From: VFZN01 sp050249615
GTDB lineage: Bacteria > Acidobacteriota > Vicinamibacteria > Vicinamibacterales > UBA2999
Assembly: GCA_050249615.1 (NCBI GenBank)
Contig: JBFWQE010000003.1
Span: 51,882-115,881 of the forward strand
Direction of reading: 5' to 3'
Length of the DNA stretch: 64,000 nucleotides
The notes beneath the pieces were generated by a model that saw nothing but the letters and a program-made list of their open reading frames with translations, ran no database searches and was not told where the DNA came from. Below, in pieces: positions 17,820 through 25,641 of the stretch. Positions within the stretch are counted from its first letter, which is position 1. Each line of letters begins with the position of its first letter. The position numbers and the translations under genes are program-made.

Positions 17820-17853
17820 GAGGGGCGGGAGCAATCCCGCCCCTCTTTCTTTT
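17820..17853. terminator. Bidirectional intrinsic terminator
   Basis: GAGGGGCGGGA (17820-17830) and TCCCGCCCCTC (17835-17845) form a perfect 11-bp stem capped by the GNRA-type loop GCAA and followed by TTTCTTTT. It ends the PQQ dehydrogenase transcript. Because it lies at the convergent end of the aminotransferase gene it may serve both, although a T-run exists only on the plus strand. Confidence 0.9.
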
Positions 17854-19025
17854 CAAATCGAGGACATCGTGGAGGTGATCGCGGCGCCCAGGCGCCGCGC
17901 CCCCTCTTCCATCCGTGCCGGCTTCATCAGGCTGAACGCCAGGCGCAGGCACCCGCGTCCCCGCCCATCAATCGAGACGCGCCGCCCGGGGATGAAGGCC
18001 ACGCGATGCGCGTCCGCCGCGCGCAACACGTCGTCCGCATCCACGCCCGAGGGCAGCGTCACCCAGATGAAGTAACCGCCCCCGGGAGTCGCGAACGTGC
18101 AGCCCTCGGGCAGGTGCCGTGCGAGCGCGGCGGCCAGCGCGTCGCGGCGCTCCCGGTACGTGGCCCTGAGACGGGCGACATGGGCATCGAAGTCGCCGGA
18201 CCGACAGAGCGCGGCCACCATCATCGCGGCCGTGAAGTTCGGGGCGCCGCCGCTGTCGCGCAGTCCGCCCTCGGCAAACCGCTGCGCGTGCTCCGCGCTG
18301 CAGTTCAACCATCCGAGGCGCAGCCCCGGTGCGAGCGACTTGGCGAACGAGCCCATCCTCAGCACGACGCCGCGGGGTGCCAGCGAGAACAGCGACGGAG
18401 GCGACGGGTCGTCGTACGACAACTCCCGGTAGACGTCGTCCTCGAGAATCAGGAAGCCGTGACGGACGGCCGTGTCCACCAGCGCGCGGCGACGATCCAT
18501 CGCCAGGTTCACACCGGTGGGGTTGTGGAAGGTCGGGATCGTGTAGAGGAGCCGGGCCCGCGTCCCTTCGCGATCCAGTTGAGCCAGGATGGCGTCGAGC
18601 GCGTCCATGCGGAGGCCGTTCTCGTCCATGGGCACGGCCCGCAGGTCCAGGTGGTGGTCGCGAAGGATCTTCAGGCCCAGGTGGTAGGTGGGCGATTCCA
18701 CGATCGCCACGTCGCCGGGCCGCGTGAACAGCGTGCATGCCTGGTCGATGGCGTCGGAGTTGCCGGCGGTCCCGATGCACTCATCGAGCGCCACCGCCAC
18801 GCCCTCCTGCTCGCGCACGCGCTCCTGAATCCACGCGAGCAGCGGCCAGGCGCCCTCGGGGGCGCCGTACGCGAGCATGTCGGGGCCGAACGTGTCCAGG
18901 GCTGCGCCGGCTGCGCGCCGCAGTGCCTCGACGGGGAGCAGGTCCGGGTCCGGCTGGCCGTAGTTGAACTCGCAGTAGCCCTCACGCAAGACCATCTGCG
19001 TGGGCGGCGGAAGCGGCGTGGACAT
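17853..19025 (-). CDS. PLP-dependent aminotransferase (class I/II, MocR/2-aminoadipate type)
   Basis: 390 residues with the fold-type I core: AGNSDAIDQACTLFTRPGD, YTIPTFHNPTGVNL, ILEDDVYRELSY and the Schiff-base lysine K229 in GSFAKSLAPGLRLGW. The C-terminal GGYFIWVTLP and GCLRLAFSL match the LysN/2-aminoadipate and MocR C-domain group. No winged-helix domain is attached, so this is the enzyme alone. Substrate specificity cannot be read. The ATG at 19025 shares its A with the stop of the TonB-like gene (TGATG), implying coupled translation. Confidence 0.88.
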   Translation of the reverse strand: MSTPLPPPTQMVLREGYCEFNYGQPDPDLLPVEALRRAAGAALDTFGPDMLAYGAPEGAWPLLAWIQERVREQEGVAVALDECIGTAGNSDAIDQACTLFTRPGDVAIVESPTYHLGLKILRDHHLDLRAVPMDENGLRMDALDAILAQLDREGTRARLLYTIPTFHNPTGVNLAMDRRRALVDTAVRHGFLILEDDVYRELSYDDPSPPSLFSLAPRGVVLRMGSFAKSLAPGLRLGWLNCSAEHAQRFAEGGLRDSGGAPNFTAAMMVAALCRSGDFDAHVARLRATYRERRDALAAALARHLPEGCTFATPGGGYFIWVTLPSGVDADDVLRAADAHRVAFIPGRRVSIDGRGRGCLRLAFSLMKPARMEEGARRLGAAITSTMSSI

Positions 19026-19371
19026 CAGTTCTCGGGTCTCAGCACCACGTCCACGCGTCGCGTGGAGACGATCGGCTTGCGGTTGCGGCGCGCGGGAAGG
19101 CATTTCCAGGCCTTCGCCGCGGCCAGCAGTTGGGGGTCGTACGCGGGATGGATTGGCTCGAGGACACGCACGGAGGTGACGTTGCCCGCGCGGAGGGCAC
19201 GTCCAGTGTGGCGAACACGACGGGCGAGCCGGGAATGGACACCAGCTGGAGCAACTCATCCAGGATCTGCCACTCGTGCGTGGCGCGCCACGCGGAGACG
19301 GGCGAAGGCTGTGCCGCACCGGTCGCGACGATGACGACGGAGGCCAGGGCAGCGATGATGAAGCGCCTCAT
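19025..19371 (-). pseudogene. TonB C-terminal-like protein, disrupted by a one-base frameshift
   Basis: Starts at ATG 19371 with a signal peptide (MRRFIIAALASVVIVATGAA). The first frame runs through FATLDVPSA; the second continues as GNVTSVRVLEPIHPAYDPQL, then AAAKAWKCLPARRNRKPIV and RRVDVVLRPEN. The second part is a TonB_C-like domain (the V..vrvl...W.f.PA pattern). The total length is 347 = 3n+2, so one base is missing near 19,185-19,200. The stop then falls exactly at the aminotransferase start (TGATG), showing that the second frame is the real ending. It is either a young pseudogene or a read error. Confidence 0.7.
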
Positions 19372-19433
19372 GGCCCACAGTCTAGCCGAGTGGCCCGCCC
19401 TTCGGCCGGGTGGACGCCCGTCCGCTCGACGGT

Positions 19434-19700
19434 CTACCGCTTCCGGTCGTCCGGAGGGTCGAGCAGCGACTGCAGCTCGGCGAACGGGTCGGGCGCCTGC
19501 TTGACGCTGGACGGCCGCGAGGCAGCGGGCCGGGTTCCCGACAGCCGCATGGCGCCGGTAGGCGGGACGCGGTGGGCGCTCGGCGGGGGGCCCGGGCGTG
19601 CACTGCGATGCCGGAACCACAGCATCAGGGCGAGGCCACCGGCCAGCCACAGTGCCCAGCCTGCCAGGAGCTCCGGCGGCAGGTCGCTCAGGGCACCCAT
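19434..19700 (-). CDS. Small single-pass membrane protein, unknown
   Basis: 88 residues; no family recognised. After SDLPPE a transmembrane helix (about residues 10-29, LLAGWALWLAGGLALMLWF) leads into a basic, Pro-rich cytoplasmic tail ending DPFAELQSLLDPPDDRKR, which looks like a short acidic/basic peptide for binding a partner. Its ATG lies 13 bases inside the end of the upstream envelope gene, so the two are probably translated together and may act together. Confidence 0.6.
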   Translation of the reverse strand: MGALSDLPPELLAGWALWLAGGLALMLWFRHRSARPGPPPSAHRVPPTGAMRLSGTRPAASRPSSVKQAPDPFAELQSLLDPPDDRKR

Positions 19701-20371
19701 GTGAACCTCTCTCCCGCGCCGAGCGAGTAGTCGGTGAGCAGCGAATCGAAGATGGGGGCGCGCCTGGACTCCTCCTCCATGGCCGCGCGCAGCGACTCGT
19801 CGAGGTTTGCGCCCTCGTCGTGGTCGAGCACCAGGATGACGACGACGCGCCGCTGATCGGACGTGTCCCTGGCCGTTCGGGTCGGGGTGTGATGGCCGAT
19901 GTTCAGCTTGCGGACCGGGATGGGCTTCGAGACGGCCTGCCGCACCCAGAGCGCGATCCGCTCGGCCCGCTTGGCCGCGCGCCACTCTTCCTGCGCGCGC
20001 CCGGCCTTGAAGCCGACGCCCGCGGGAATCTCCTGGGAACTCGCGCCGACGCAGATGATCTCCCGCGCGCTGTTGAGGACCGCCTTCATCTCGTCGGTGA
20101 AGCCCGGGAAGGTCGCGCCGTCCTCGATGGTGTCGTACGAGTTCAGGCGCCAGCGGAACTCGTCCGTGAAGAGCAGGATGCGAAACGAGGCCCGACGGCC
20201 ACCCCGGTCCACGGCGTTGCGGACGGTAACATCGGTGGCGACTTCGGGCGGTGTTGGCGGCGTCAGGCGGGCGCGGACGTCCATGGCGGTCACGCCCGCG
20301 AGGCCGGCGCCGGCGGACAGCCACGCCACGGTCAACAGCCACCGTGCGGGACCAGCGATCGAACGAGTCAT
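19688..20371 (-). CDS. Membrane-anchored protein with OmpA-like C-terminal features
   Basis: 227 residues from ATG 20371 (a GTG at 20434 would add 21). An N-terminal signal anchor (about 8-29) is followed by a periplasmic domain: FRILLFTDEFRWRLNSYDTI, then EIICVGASSQEI and AQEEWRAAKRAERIALWVRQ, and finally RRVVVILVLDHDEG. The order of a strand with a short polar motif, an Arg/Ala-rich helix and a last strand is reminiscent of an OmpA/MotB peptidoglycan-binding domain, but the diagnostic D and R residues are not clear, so this is only a suggestion. It overlaps the 88-residue membrane protein. Confidence 0.5.
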   Translation of the reverse strand: MTRSIAGPARWLLTVAWLSAGAGLAGVTAMDVRARLTPPTPPEVATDVTVRNAVDRGGRRASFRILLFTDEFRWRLNSYDTIEDGATFPGFTDEMKAVLNSAREIICVGASSQEIPAGVGFKAGRAQEEWRAAKRAERIALWVRQAVSKPIPVRKLNIGHHTPTRTARDTSDQRRVVVILVLDHDEGANLDESLRAAMEEESRRAPIFDSLLTDYSLGAGERFTWVP

Positions 20372-20493
20372 CGACCACCGGATGTGCAGGAATGCTGCCA
20401 GCAGCGGGTTGCGCGCGGCTGGCCGCGGTTGCACACGCGGACTGACAACTATTGGCCAGCCCGCGTGGCGCGCGGACCGAATCTGTCACAGGA

Positions 20494-20655
20494 CTAGAGG
20501 TGACACTCCTTGTGCATGCAGTTGCAGTGCAGCTCGGTCTCCGGCGCCTTCCTGCAGTAGTCGCTGCAGTACTTGGTACCAGCCGGCACCACGCACGCGC
20601 AGCTTGGGTGAGCGCACTTCTGCTGGGCTGGAGGGTCGGTCTTCGGCTCGGCCAT
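20494..20655 (-). CDS. Bacterial metallothionein
   Basis: 53 residues with eight Cys (14, 19, 21, 30, 34, 44, 46, 51) and several His. The order CAHPSCACVV, YCSDYC, HCNCMHKECH matches the SmtA/BmtA zinc-finger-like metallothionein family, which binds four Zn2+ or Cd2+ in the cytoplasm. The C-terminal CNC.H..C replaces the more usual CGC.HTGC.C. I start at ATG 20655, just before the family homology; an in-frame ATG at 20679 would add eight residues. It is probably zinc/cadmium- or stress-induced, but no SmtB-type repressor is adjacent. Confidence 0.85.
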   Translation of the reverse strand: MAEPKTDPPAQQKCAHPSCACVVPAGTKYCSDYCRKAPETELHCNCMHKECHL

Positions 20656-20705
20656 GGCTCGCCTCGCTTTCAGCGTCATTATGCGCCCGATTCGGAGGCG
20701 CGACG

Positions 20706-22346
20706 TCAGCGCCAGTTGCGGCGCTCGAGGAATGTGCGAGGCTCGAGCCGCCGGCCGGCGGGCGCGAGGCGCGCCTCGCGGCGTGCACTCCAGAGGAGCA
20801 CGGGACCGACGAGGTGGTCGATGGCCCGGGTGACTCCGCCGAGCTCGCGCTCGACCTGGAGGCGAAGCGAGCGGATGCGCTCGCTCACGGCCCTGTTCGA
20901 GTCCCGGAGGTACTTCTCCATCGCGAAGAGGACGGCGCCGTGCCCCCAGCGAAGCTGCGCTGCCTCGGCCGCCACCCGGGCCCGCACGCGCGGATCGGGA
21001 TCGTCCCGGTAGCGCCGCCACCCGACGAGCATGTTCTGCATCAGCCGGAAGAGGCTGGGTCCATTCACCTCGTAATCGCGCCTGAAGGCGCGGTCGAGCA
21101 TCTGCTTCGATTCGTCCCGGGAGATGGCGGGGTGGCGGAAGTTGAACTTGAACTGCCCGTGGATGTCGGCGAGGTCCACGTCCGGCAGCAGGCGCCCGCT
21201 CGCCTCGACCTCCCGGTACAGCGGCGTGCCCGGCACCGGCGTGTAGAGCATGAACTGGTGGAACACCGTGTCGTGGCTCACTGCGTGCTGGATTTCGGCG
21301 TCGATATTGTCCGGCGTGTGGTGCTCGAGGCCGATGATCGTGGAGCCGTGCACGCGGATGCCGTGCGACTGCAGTTCGCGCGCCAGCGCGACCGTGTCGG
21401 TGCCTTTCAGTTTCTGGTAGCCCGAGGCCGCCGACTCCAACCCGAGCCAGATCCACTCGACGCCGAGCTCCACCAGCTGGCGGATGTCGTACTTGCGGAC
21501 GGCATTGGCGGACGAGAACACGTAGAGCGACCAGGCCTTGCCGCCCGCCTTCATGAGGTCCAGCAGCTCGAGGGCGCGCTTCCGGTACAGCAGGAAGTTC
21601 TCGTCCATCATGAAGAAGGCCTTCGCGCCCAGGCGCCGCTCGGTCTCGCACATCACCCGGTAGAGGTCCTCTCCGCGCTCGAAGAAATTGACGAACGTCC
21701 CCTTGCCACCGAAGAACTCCGACGTCGTGCAGAAGTTGCAGCCCATCGGGCACCCGACCGACGGGATGATCGTCGCCGACGCATTGCCCCCGCCGCGCGG
21801 GGCCCGCAGGCCCATGAGGCGGAAGCCGAACGAGGACGGGATCATCGGGTGCTCCACCGGCTTCGCCGGGTCCTCGCCGAGGAAGGCGCGGAGCCAGCCA
21901 ATCCCCTCCCCTTTCACGATGTGATCCGCGTCGATCATCCGCTCGATGCCCGGGATGGCCGTCACGTGACCGCCGACCACGATCGCCGACTTCGGCGAGT
22001 GCCGGCGGATCAGCCGGCACATCTCCCGAATCTTGCCGACGTTGACGATGATGCCCGAGAGGCCGACGACGTCGTAGTCGTGCCTGGTGAGCTCGCGGAC
22101 GAAGCGCTCGCGCGTCGGGAAGTCCAGGAGCGTGCACGGCGCGGAGATGTTCTGCTGGAGCAGCATCAGGCTCCACGTGCGGTGGAACAGCCGGAGCGAG
22201 AACGGGCCCTGCTCGCGCGTCACCTGGTTGTGATAGAGCTCCACCGGGTTGATGGCCCGGCTGCCGAACTCGTCGTCCCGGGCGAAGGGCTTGAAGACCG
22301 ACGACAGGAGGACGCGGGCGCGCGTGCCCTTGGAGTGCCGCTGCAT
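20706..22346 (-). CDS. B12-binding-domain radical SAM protein
   Basis: 546 residues. The N-terminal 170 residues form a Rossmann-like B12-binding-type domain (YDVVGLSGIIVNVGKIREM, IVVGGHVTA). The radical SAM core has CPMGCNFC with Cys199, Cys203 and Cys206 ligating the 4Fe-4S cluster, and FFMMDENFLLYRKRALELLD and IWLGLESA as later core strands. A long helical C-terminal extension follows. The DxHxxG cobalamin motif is not seen. Relatives modify lipids, antibiotics or pigments (BchE-like, hopanoid C-methylases); substrate unknown here. It ends 50 bases before the metallothionein start and begins 78 bases after coxE. Confidence 0.85.
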   Translation of the reverse strand: MQRHSKGTRARVLLSSVFKPFARDDEFGSRAINPVELYHNQVTREQGPFSLRLFHRTWSLMLLQQNISAPCTLLDFPTRERFVRELTRHDYDVVGLSGIIVNVGKIREMCRLIRRHSPKSAIVVGGHVTAIPGIERMIDADHIVKGEGIGWLRAFLGEDPAKPVEHPMIPSSFGFRLMGLRAPRGGGNASATIIPSVGCPMGCNFCTTSEFFGGKGTFVNFFERGEDLYRVMCETERRLGAKAFFMMDENFLLYRKRALELLDLMKAGGKAWSLYVFSSANAVRKYDIRQLVELGVEWIWLGLESAASGYQKLKGTDTVALARELQSHGIRVHGSTIIGLEHHTPDNIDAEIQHAVSHDTVFHQFMLYTPVPGTPLYREVEASGRLLPDVDLADIHGQFKFNFRHPAISRDESKQMLDRAFRRDYEVNGPSLFRLMQNMLVGWRRYRDDPDPRVRARVAAEAAQLRWGHGAVLFAMEKYLRDSNRAVSERIRSLRLQVERELGGVTRAIDHLVGPVLLWSARREARLAPAGRRLEPRTFLERRNWR

Positions 22347-22424
22347 GAGAGTGCTCCCTCAGCGGCGATGGTAGCGGGTCCGGCCGCGGCGGATTGTAAT
22401 GGTTCTGTACGCGGGCCCCGCCGA

Positions 22425-23627
22425 TCAGCGAAGCCGCACGCGCCCGGCCGTCCGGGCCAGGCCGGCCGCATCCGGCACGGCGGCGAATGTCGTCACGAAG
22501 GGCCGCGCGGCGGCCATCCCGCGCGAGGTGGGCTCGTATCCTGGTGTCTCCAGCAGCGGATTGAGCCACGTGATGCCGGCAGCCCTGCGATGCAGCTCGC
22601 GCATGGCTTCGCGCAACGTCGCGGGATCGCCGACGTCCAGGCCGTCGCTGACGATGATGACGAGGGTGTCCTGGGTGACGTGGCGTTCGCCGTGCAGGTG
22701 AAGGAACCCGCGCAAGCTGGCGCCGATGTTCGTGCCGCCTCCCCACGTATCGCGGCCGAGATCGACGATGACGGGCCGGCCAGCCGCCGCCTGCCGAACC
22801 TCGCGCGTCACCGATCGCAGCGCCGTCGAGAAGACGAAGACCTCGACGCGCCCGGTCACGCTGGCGATGGCCACCGCCAGGTCCAGTGCCGCGCGACCCG
22901 CGCCGGCCATCGACCGGCTGCCGTCGACGAGCAGCACGAAGCGCGGGCTGCGCCTCCGGCGATGGAGCCACCTCGCCGTGAGGGCTTCCCCTCCAGTCTG
23001 AAGGCTGGCGCGCCAGGTTCGCCTGAGATCGAAGCGGCGCCCCCGACGTCCCGGCCGCCATCGGCGCGAGAGCCCGAGGTGAAGGCGCCTCACCAGCGCG
23101 CTGGCCGCCTGACGCCACTCGCGGCTCACCGGCTCGATGCAGATGGCGGCAGGGCCCTCGGCTTCGAGCGGACTGTAGCTCGCTCGCTCGGTTCGAGCCG
23201 CCTGTGGCTCGGCTTCGCTTTCCTCGTCGTCGTCCAGGACGGCCGGCCCGGCGCCACCGTCGCCTTCCTCGAGATCCGCGTCAGCCTCGCGGTTGCCTGA
23301 GGGTGGCCGCCGCGCGTCTTCGGGCGCACCCTCGCCGGCAGGCTCGTCGCGACGGCGCGACACCGGCAGCCCTGGCTGTGGCACGCCTTCCGGACCCGGA
23401 AAGAAGAACGCGTCGAACGCGTCGTCGAACACGCGGACGTTCTCGATGCTGCTGCTGAGGATGGCGCGCAGGGCATGGCGCACGCGGGTCTCGTCGCCGA
23501 CGTCCACGACCTCGAGCGCGCGCGAGGCATCGCGGAGCTCGCCGGGGCCGAGCCGGAACCCGTGCTGGTCCCGGAGCGCGCTGCAGAACGCCGCGAGGTT
23601 GCCGGGCAGGTCGCCGTAGGGATACAT
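22425..23627 (-). CDS. coxE: CoxE-like von Willebrand factor A protein (CO dehydrogenase accessory)
   Basis: 400 residues. A helical N-terminal domain (1-80) and a charged low-complexity linker (90-150) precede the vWA domain. The MIDAS motif DGSRS is at residues 235-239, with GGGTNIG and a SDGLDVGD strand completing the metal site. In the cox system the MoxR ATPase CoxD and the vWA protein CoxE work as a pair to insert sulfur and copper into the CoxL active site. The ATG overlaps the coxD stop (TGATG at 23627), so the pair is made together. It is last in the operon. Confidence 0.85.
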   Translation of the reverse strand: MYPYGDLPGNLAAFCSALRDQHGFRLGPGELRDASRALEVVDVGDETRVRHALRAILSSSIENVRVFDDAFDAFFFPGPEGVPQPGLPVSRRRDEPAGEGAPEDARRPPSGNREADADLEEGDGGAGPAVLDDDEESEAEPQAARTERASYSPLEAEGPAAICIEPVSREWRQAASALVRRLHLGLSRRWRPGRRGRRFDLRRTWRASLQTGGEALTARWLHRRRRSPRFVLLVDGSRSMAGAGRAALDLAVAIASVTGRVEVFVFSTALRSVTREVRQAAAGRPVIVDLGRDTWGGGTNIGASLRGFLHLHGERHVTQDTLVIIVSDGLDVGDPATLREAMRELHRRAAGITWLNPLLETPGYEPTSRGMAAARPFVTTFAAVPDAAGLARTAGRVRLR

Positions 23628-24571
23628 CAGCTGCGCGTGACCGACCCGATGCCAAAGTCCGTGCGCAGGCTGTAGCCGCCGGGCTCGAGCGACTCTGCGG
23701 CGCCAGACAGGAAGGGGTCGACGGCCTCCCGGTGCTCTGCCAGCACGGCGCGGTCTTCGTGGACCTTGAGCACGCAGCCGAGCGTCTGCTCGAGCGTGCG
23801 CGCGTCGAGGTGCTCGCGGTGGAGGCTCATGAGCGCCATGGCCCAGTCGAGGCTCTCGGCCACGCCGGGCGCCTTCTGGAGCGGAAGCGCACGGAGCGCG
23901 TGCATGATGTGCGCAATGCGGTCGGCCAGGCGTTCGGACAGGCCCGGGACGCGCGCGCGGAGGATCTCGATCTCCTGCTCCAGCGACGGGTAGGGGAGCC
24001 AGAGGAACAGGCACCGGCGCCGGAGCGCGTCGGAGAGCTCGCGCGTGCGGTTGCTGGTGAGGATGACGTGGGGCCGGTGCGTGGCGCGGATGGTGCCGAG
24101 CTCCGGGATGGTCACCTGCCACTCGGCCAGCACCTCGAGCAGGTAGGCCTCGAACGCCTCGTCCGCGCGGTCCACCTCGTCGATCAGCAGGACCGGGGAG
24201 CGGTCCTGGGTCAGCGCCTCGAGGAGCGGCCGCTTCAGCAGGTATGCGTCCGAGAAGATCTCGGCCTCGCGCTGCTCCAGGGTGCCGCCGCCCGACTCGC
24301 TGAGCCGCGCGTGCAGCATCTGCCGCGGGTAGTTCCACTCGTAGAGGGCGGACATGGCGTCGAGGCCCTCGTAGCACTGCAGGCGGATGAGGCGCGTGTC
24401 GAGAGCCTCGGCGAGGACCTTGGCGCTCTCGGTCTTGCCCACCCCGGCCGGGCCCTCGATGAGCAGGGGCTTCTGAAGCGCGAGCATGATCTCGAGCGCT
24501 GTCGCGAACGCGTCGTCCACGACGAAGCCTCGGTCGCGAAAGCGGGTGCGGATATCGTCGGCGCTGATCAT
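23627..24571 (-). CDS. coxD: CoxD-like MoxR-family AAA+ ATPase
   Basis: 314 residues. The Walker A loop GPAGVGKT is at 40-47, Walker B is LLIDEVDRAD, sensor 1 lies in VILTSNRTRELSDALRRRC, and a helical lid follows. MoxR ATPases act as chaperones on metal enzymes together with a vWA partner; CoxD of Oligotropha is required for the [CuSMoO2] cluster of CO dehydrogenase. The ATG lies inside the stop of the XdhC-YHS gene (ATGA, 24568-24571) and the stop overlaps coxE. Assignment to CoxD rests on the motif set and on position. Confidence 0.88.
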   Translation of the reverse strand: MISADDIRTRFRDRGFVVDDAFATALEIMLALQKPLLIEGPAGVGKTESAKVLAEALDTRLIRLQCYEGLDAMSALYEWNYPRQMLHARLSESGGGTLEQREAEIFSDAYLLKRPLLEALTQDRSPVLLIDEVDRADEAFEAYLLEVLAEWQVTIPELGTIRATHRPHVILTSNRTRELSDALRRRCLFLWLPYPSLEQEIEILRARVPGLSERLADRIAHIMHALRALPLQKAPGVAESLDWAMALMSLHREHLDARTLEQTLGCVLKVHEDRAVLAEHREAVDPFLSGAAESLEPGGYSLRTDFGIGSVTRS

Positions 24572-25641
24572 GGCGTGGCGGAGAGGTAACGCTGCGGATC
24601 CTTCACGAAGCGCGCGCGGCAGCCCGGGCAGCAGAAGTAGTAGGTGATGCCCGCGACCTCCGCCGTGTGCTTCGCGCCGGCCATCTCCACCTCCATGTGG
24701 CAGACAGGGTCGATAGCGACGGCGTCCGCGCCCGGTGCCGGTGACACCGGGGCGGGAACGGAGGCCATGGGCAGTGTGCGCCCGACGCCCGTCGCTCGCG
24801 CGGCGACCTCGGGGGCGGGCGCCTTCGCTGGCCGAGCGGCGCCGAGCTGCACGATCTCTCCGAGGATGGACAGCGCCACCTCCTCCGGCGTGCGGCCACC
24901 CAGGTCGAGACCCGCGGGGTTGCGCAGGCGACCGAGCCCGGGGACATCGCTTCCCTCGAGCCACGCACGCACGCTGGTCCCGCGCTTGCGCGAGGCGACC
25001 AGGCCCACGTAGGGAACGGCGCTCTTCAGGGTGACCTCGAGCGCAGGCTCGTCGTAGTGGCCTTGTGACGCGACGACGACCGCGCAATCGCCCCCGTTGG
25101 CCAGCGCATCCGCCACCACGGCCTCCAGCGAGTCGAGGCTCGCGACGCTGGCGCCCGCCTCCGCGGCCTCCGCCTCGATGTCGCGGCGCTCGTCGGCATC
25201 GACGACCCGGACAACGTCGTACCGCATCGCCCGCGCGAGGCGGGCCAGCGCGGCGGCTACGGGCGTGGCGCCGGCCACGACGAGGGCTCGCGGCCGGACA
25301 ATGGGCTCCACGTAAACGTCCACGGCACCCTCCGAGGCACAGGTCATCGGGACGACGATGCGATCCATCCCGCTCGTCGATTGTTCGCCGGCTTCCGGCC
25401 GGATGGAGACCAGCCGCGCCTGTCGCCCCCGGATGGCCTCGAGAGCCTGCTTGCGGATGATCTCGCGCGAGCAGGCGCCGCCGACGAAGCCCTCCATGCG
25501 GCCGTCGGCGAAGACGATGGCGCGGTCGCCCAGGTGCGCGGACACCGGTGCGCGCCGGGCCACGACCGTGGCAATGGCAAACGGCTGCCCCTCGCGCCGG
25601 AGCGTGGCGACCCGTTCGAAGAACGTCGAGGTGTCGGACAT
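24568..25641 (-). CDS. coxF: XdhC/CoxF-type protein fused to a C-terminal YHS metal-binding domain
   Basis: 357 residues. The N-terminal XdhC_CoxI part has GFVGGACSRE (Cys-containing cofactor loop) and CASEGAVDVYVEP. The Rossmann half has LVVAGATPVAAALARLARAM and later GLVASRKRGTSVR and GRTPEEVALSILGEIV. After a Pro/Ala linker, residues about 305-357 are a YHS domain (DPVCHMEVEMAG, GITYYFCCPGCRARFVKDP), a Cys-rich fold that often binds heavy metals or Cu. XdhC proteins carry and sulfurate the Mo cofactor before insertion. A YHS tail could hand over copper for the Mo-Cu site; this is inference. The start at ATG 25641 shares its A with the previous stop. Confidence 0.82.
   Translation of the reverse strand: MSDTSTFFERVATLRREGQPFAIATVVARRAPVSAHLGDRAIVFADGRMEGFVGGACSREIIRKQALEAIRGRQARLVSIRPEAGEQSTSGMDRIVVPMTCASEGAVDVYVEPIVRPRALVVAGATPVAAALARLARAMRYDVVRVVDADERRDIEAEAAEAGASVASLDSLEAVVADALANGGDCAVVVASQGHYDEPALEVTLKSAVPYVGLVASRKRGTSVRAWLEGSDVPGLGRLRNPAGLDLGGRTPEEVALSILGEIVQLGAARPAKAPAPEVAARATGVGRTLPMASVPAPVSPAPGADAVAIDPVCHMEVEMAGAKHTAEVAGITYYFCCPGCRARFVKDPQRYLSATP

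Noticed and set aside
20371..20434. GTG 20434 as start of the OmpA-like envelope gene
   Set aside because: The extra 21 residues would put soluble sequence before the signal anchor; ATG 20371 places the anchor at the N-terminus.
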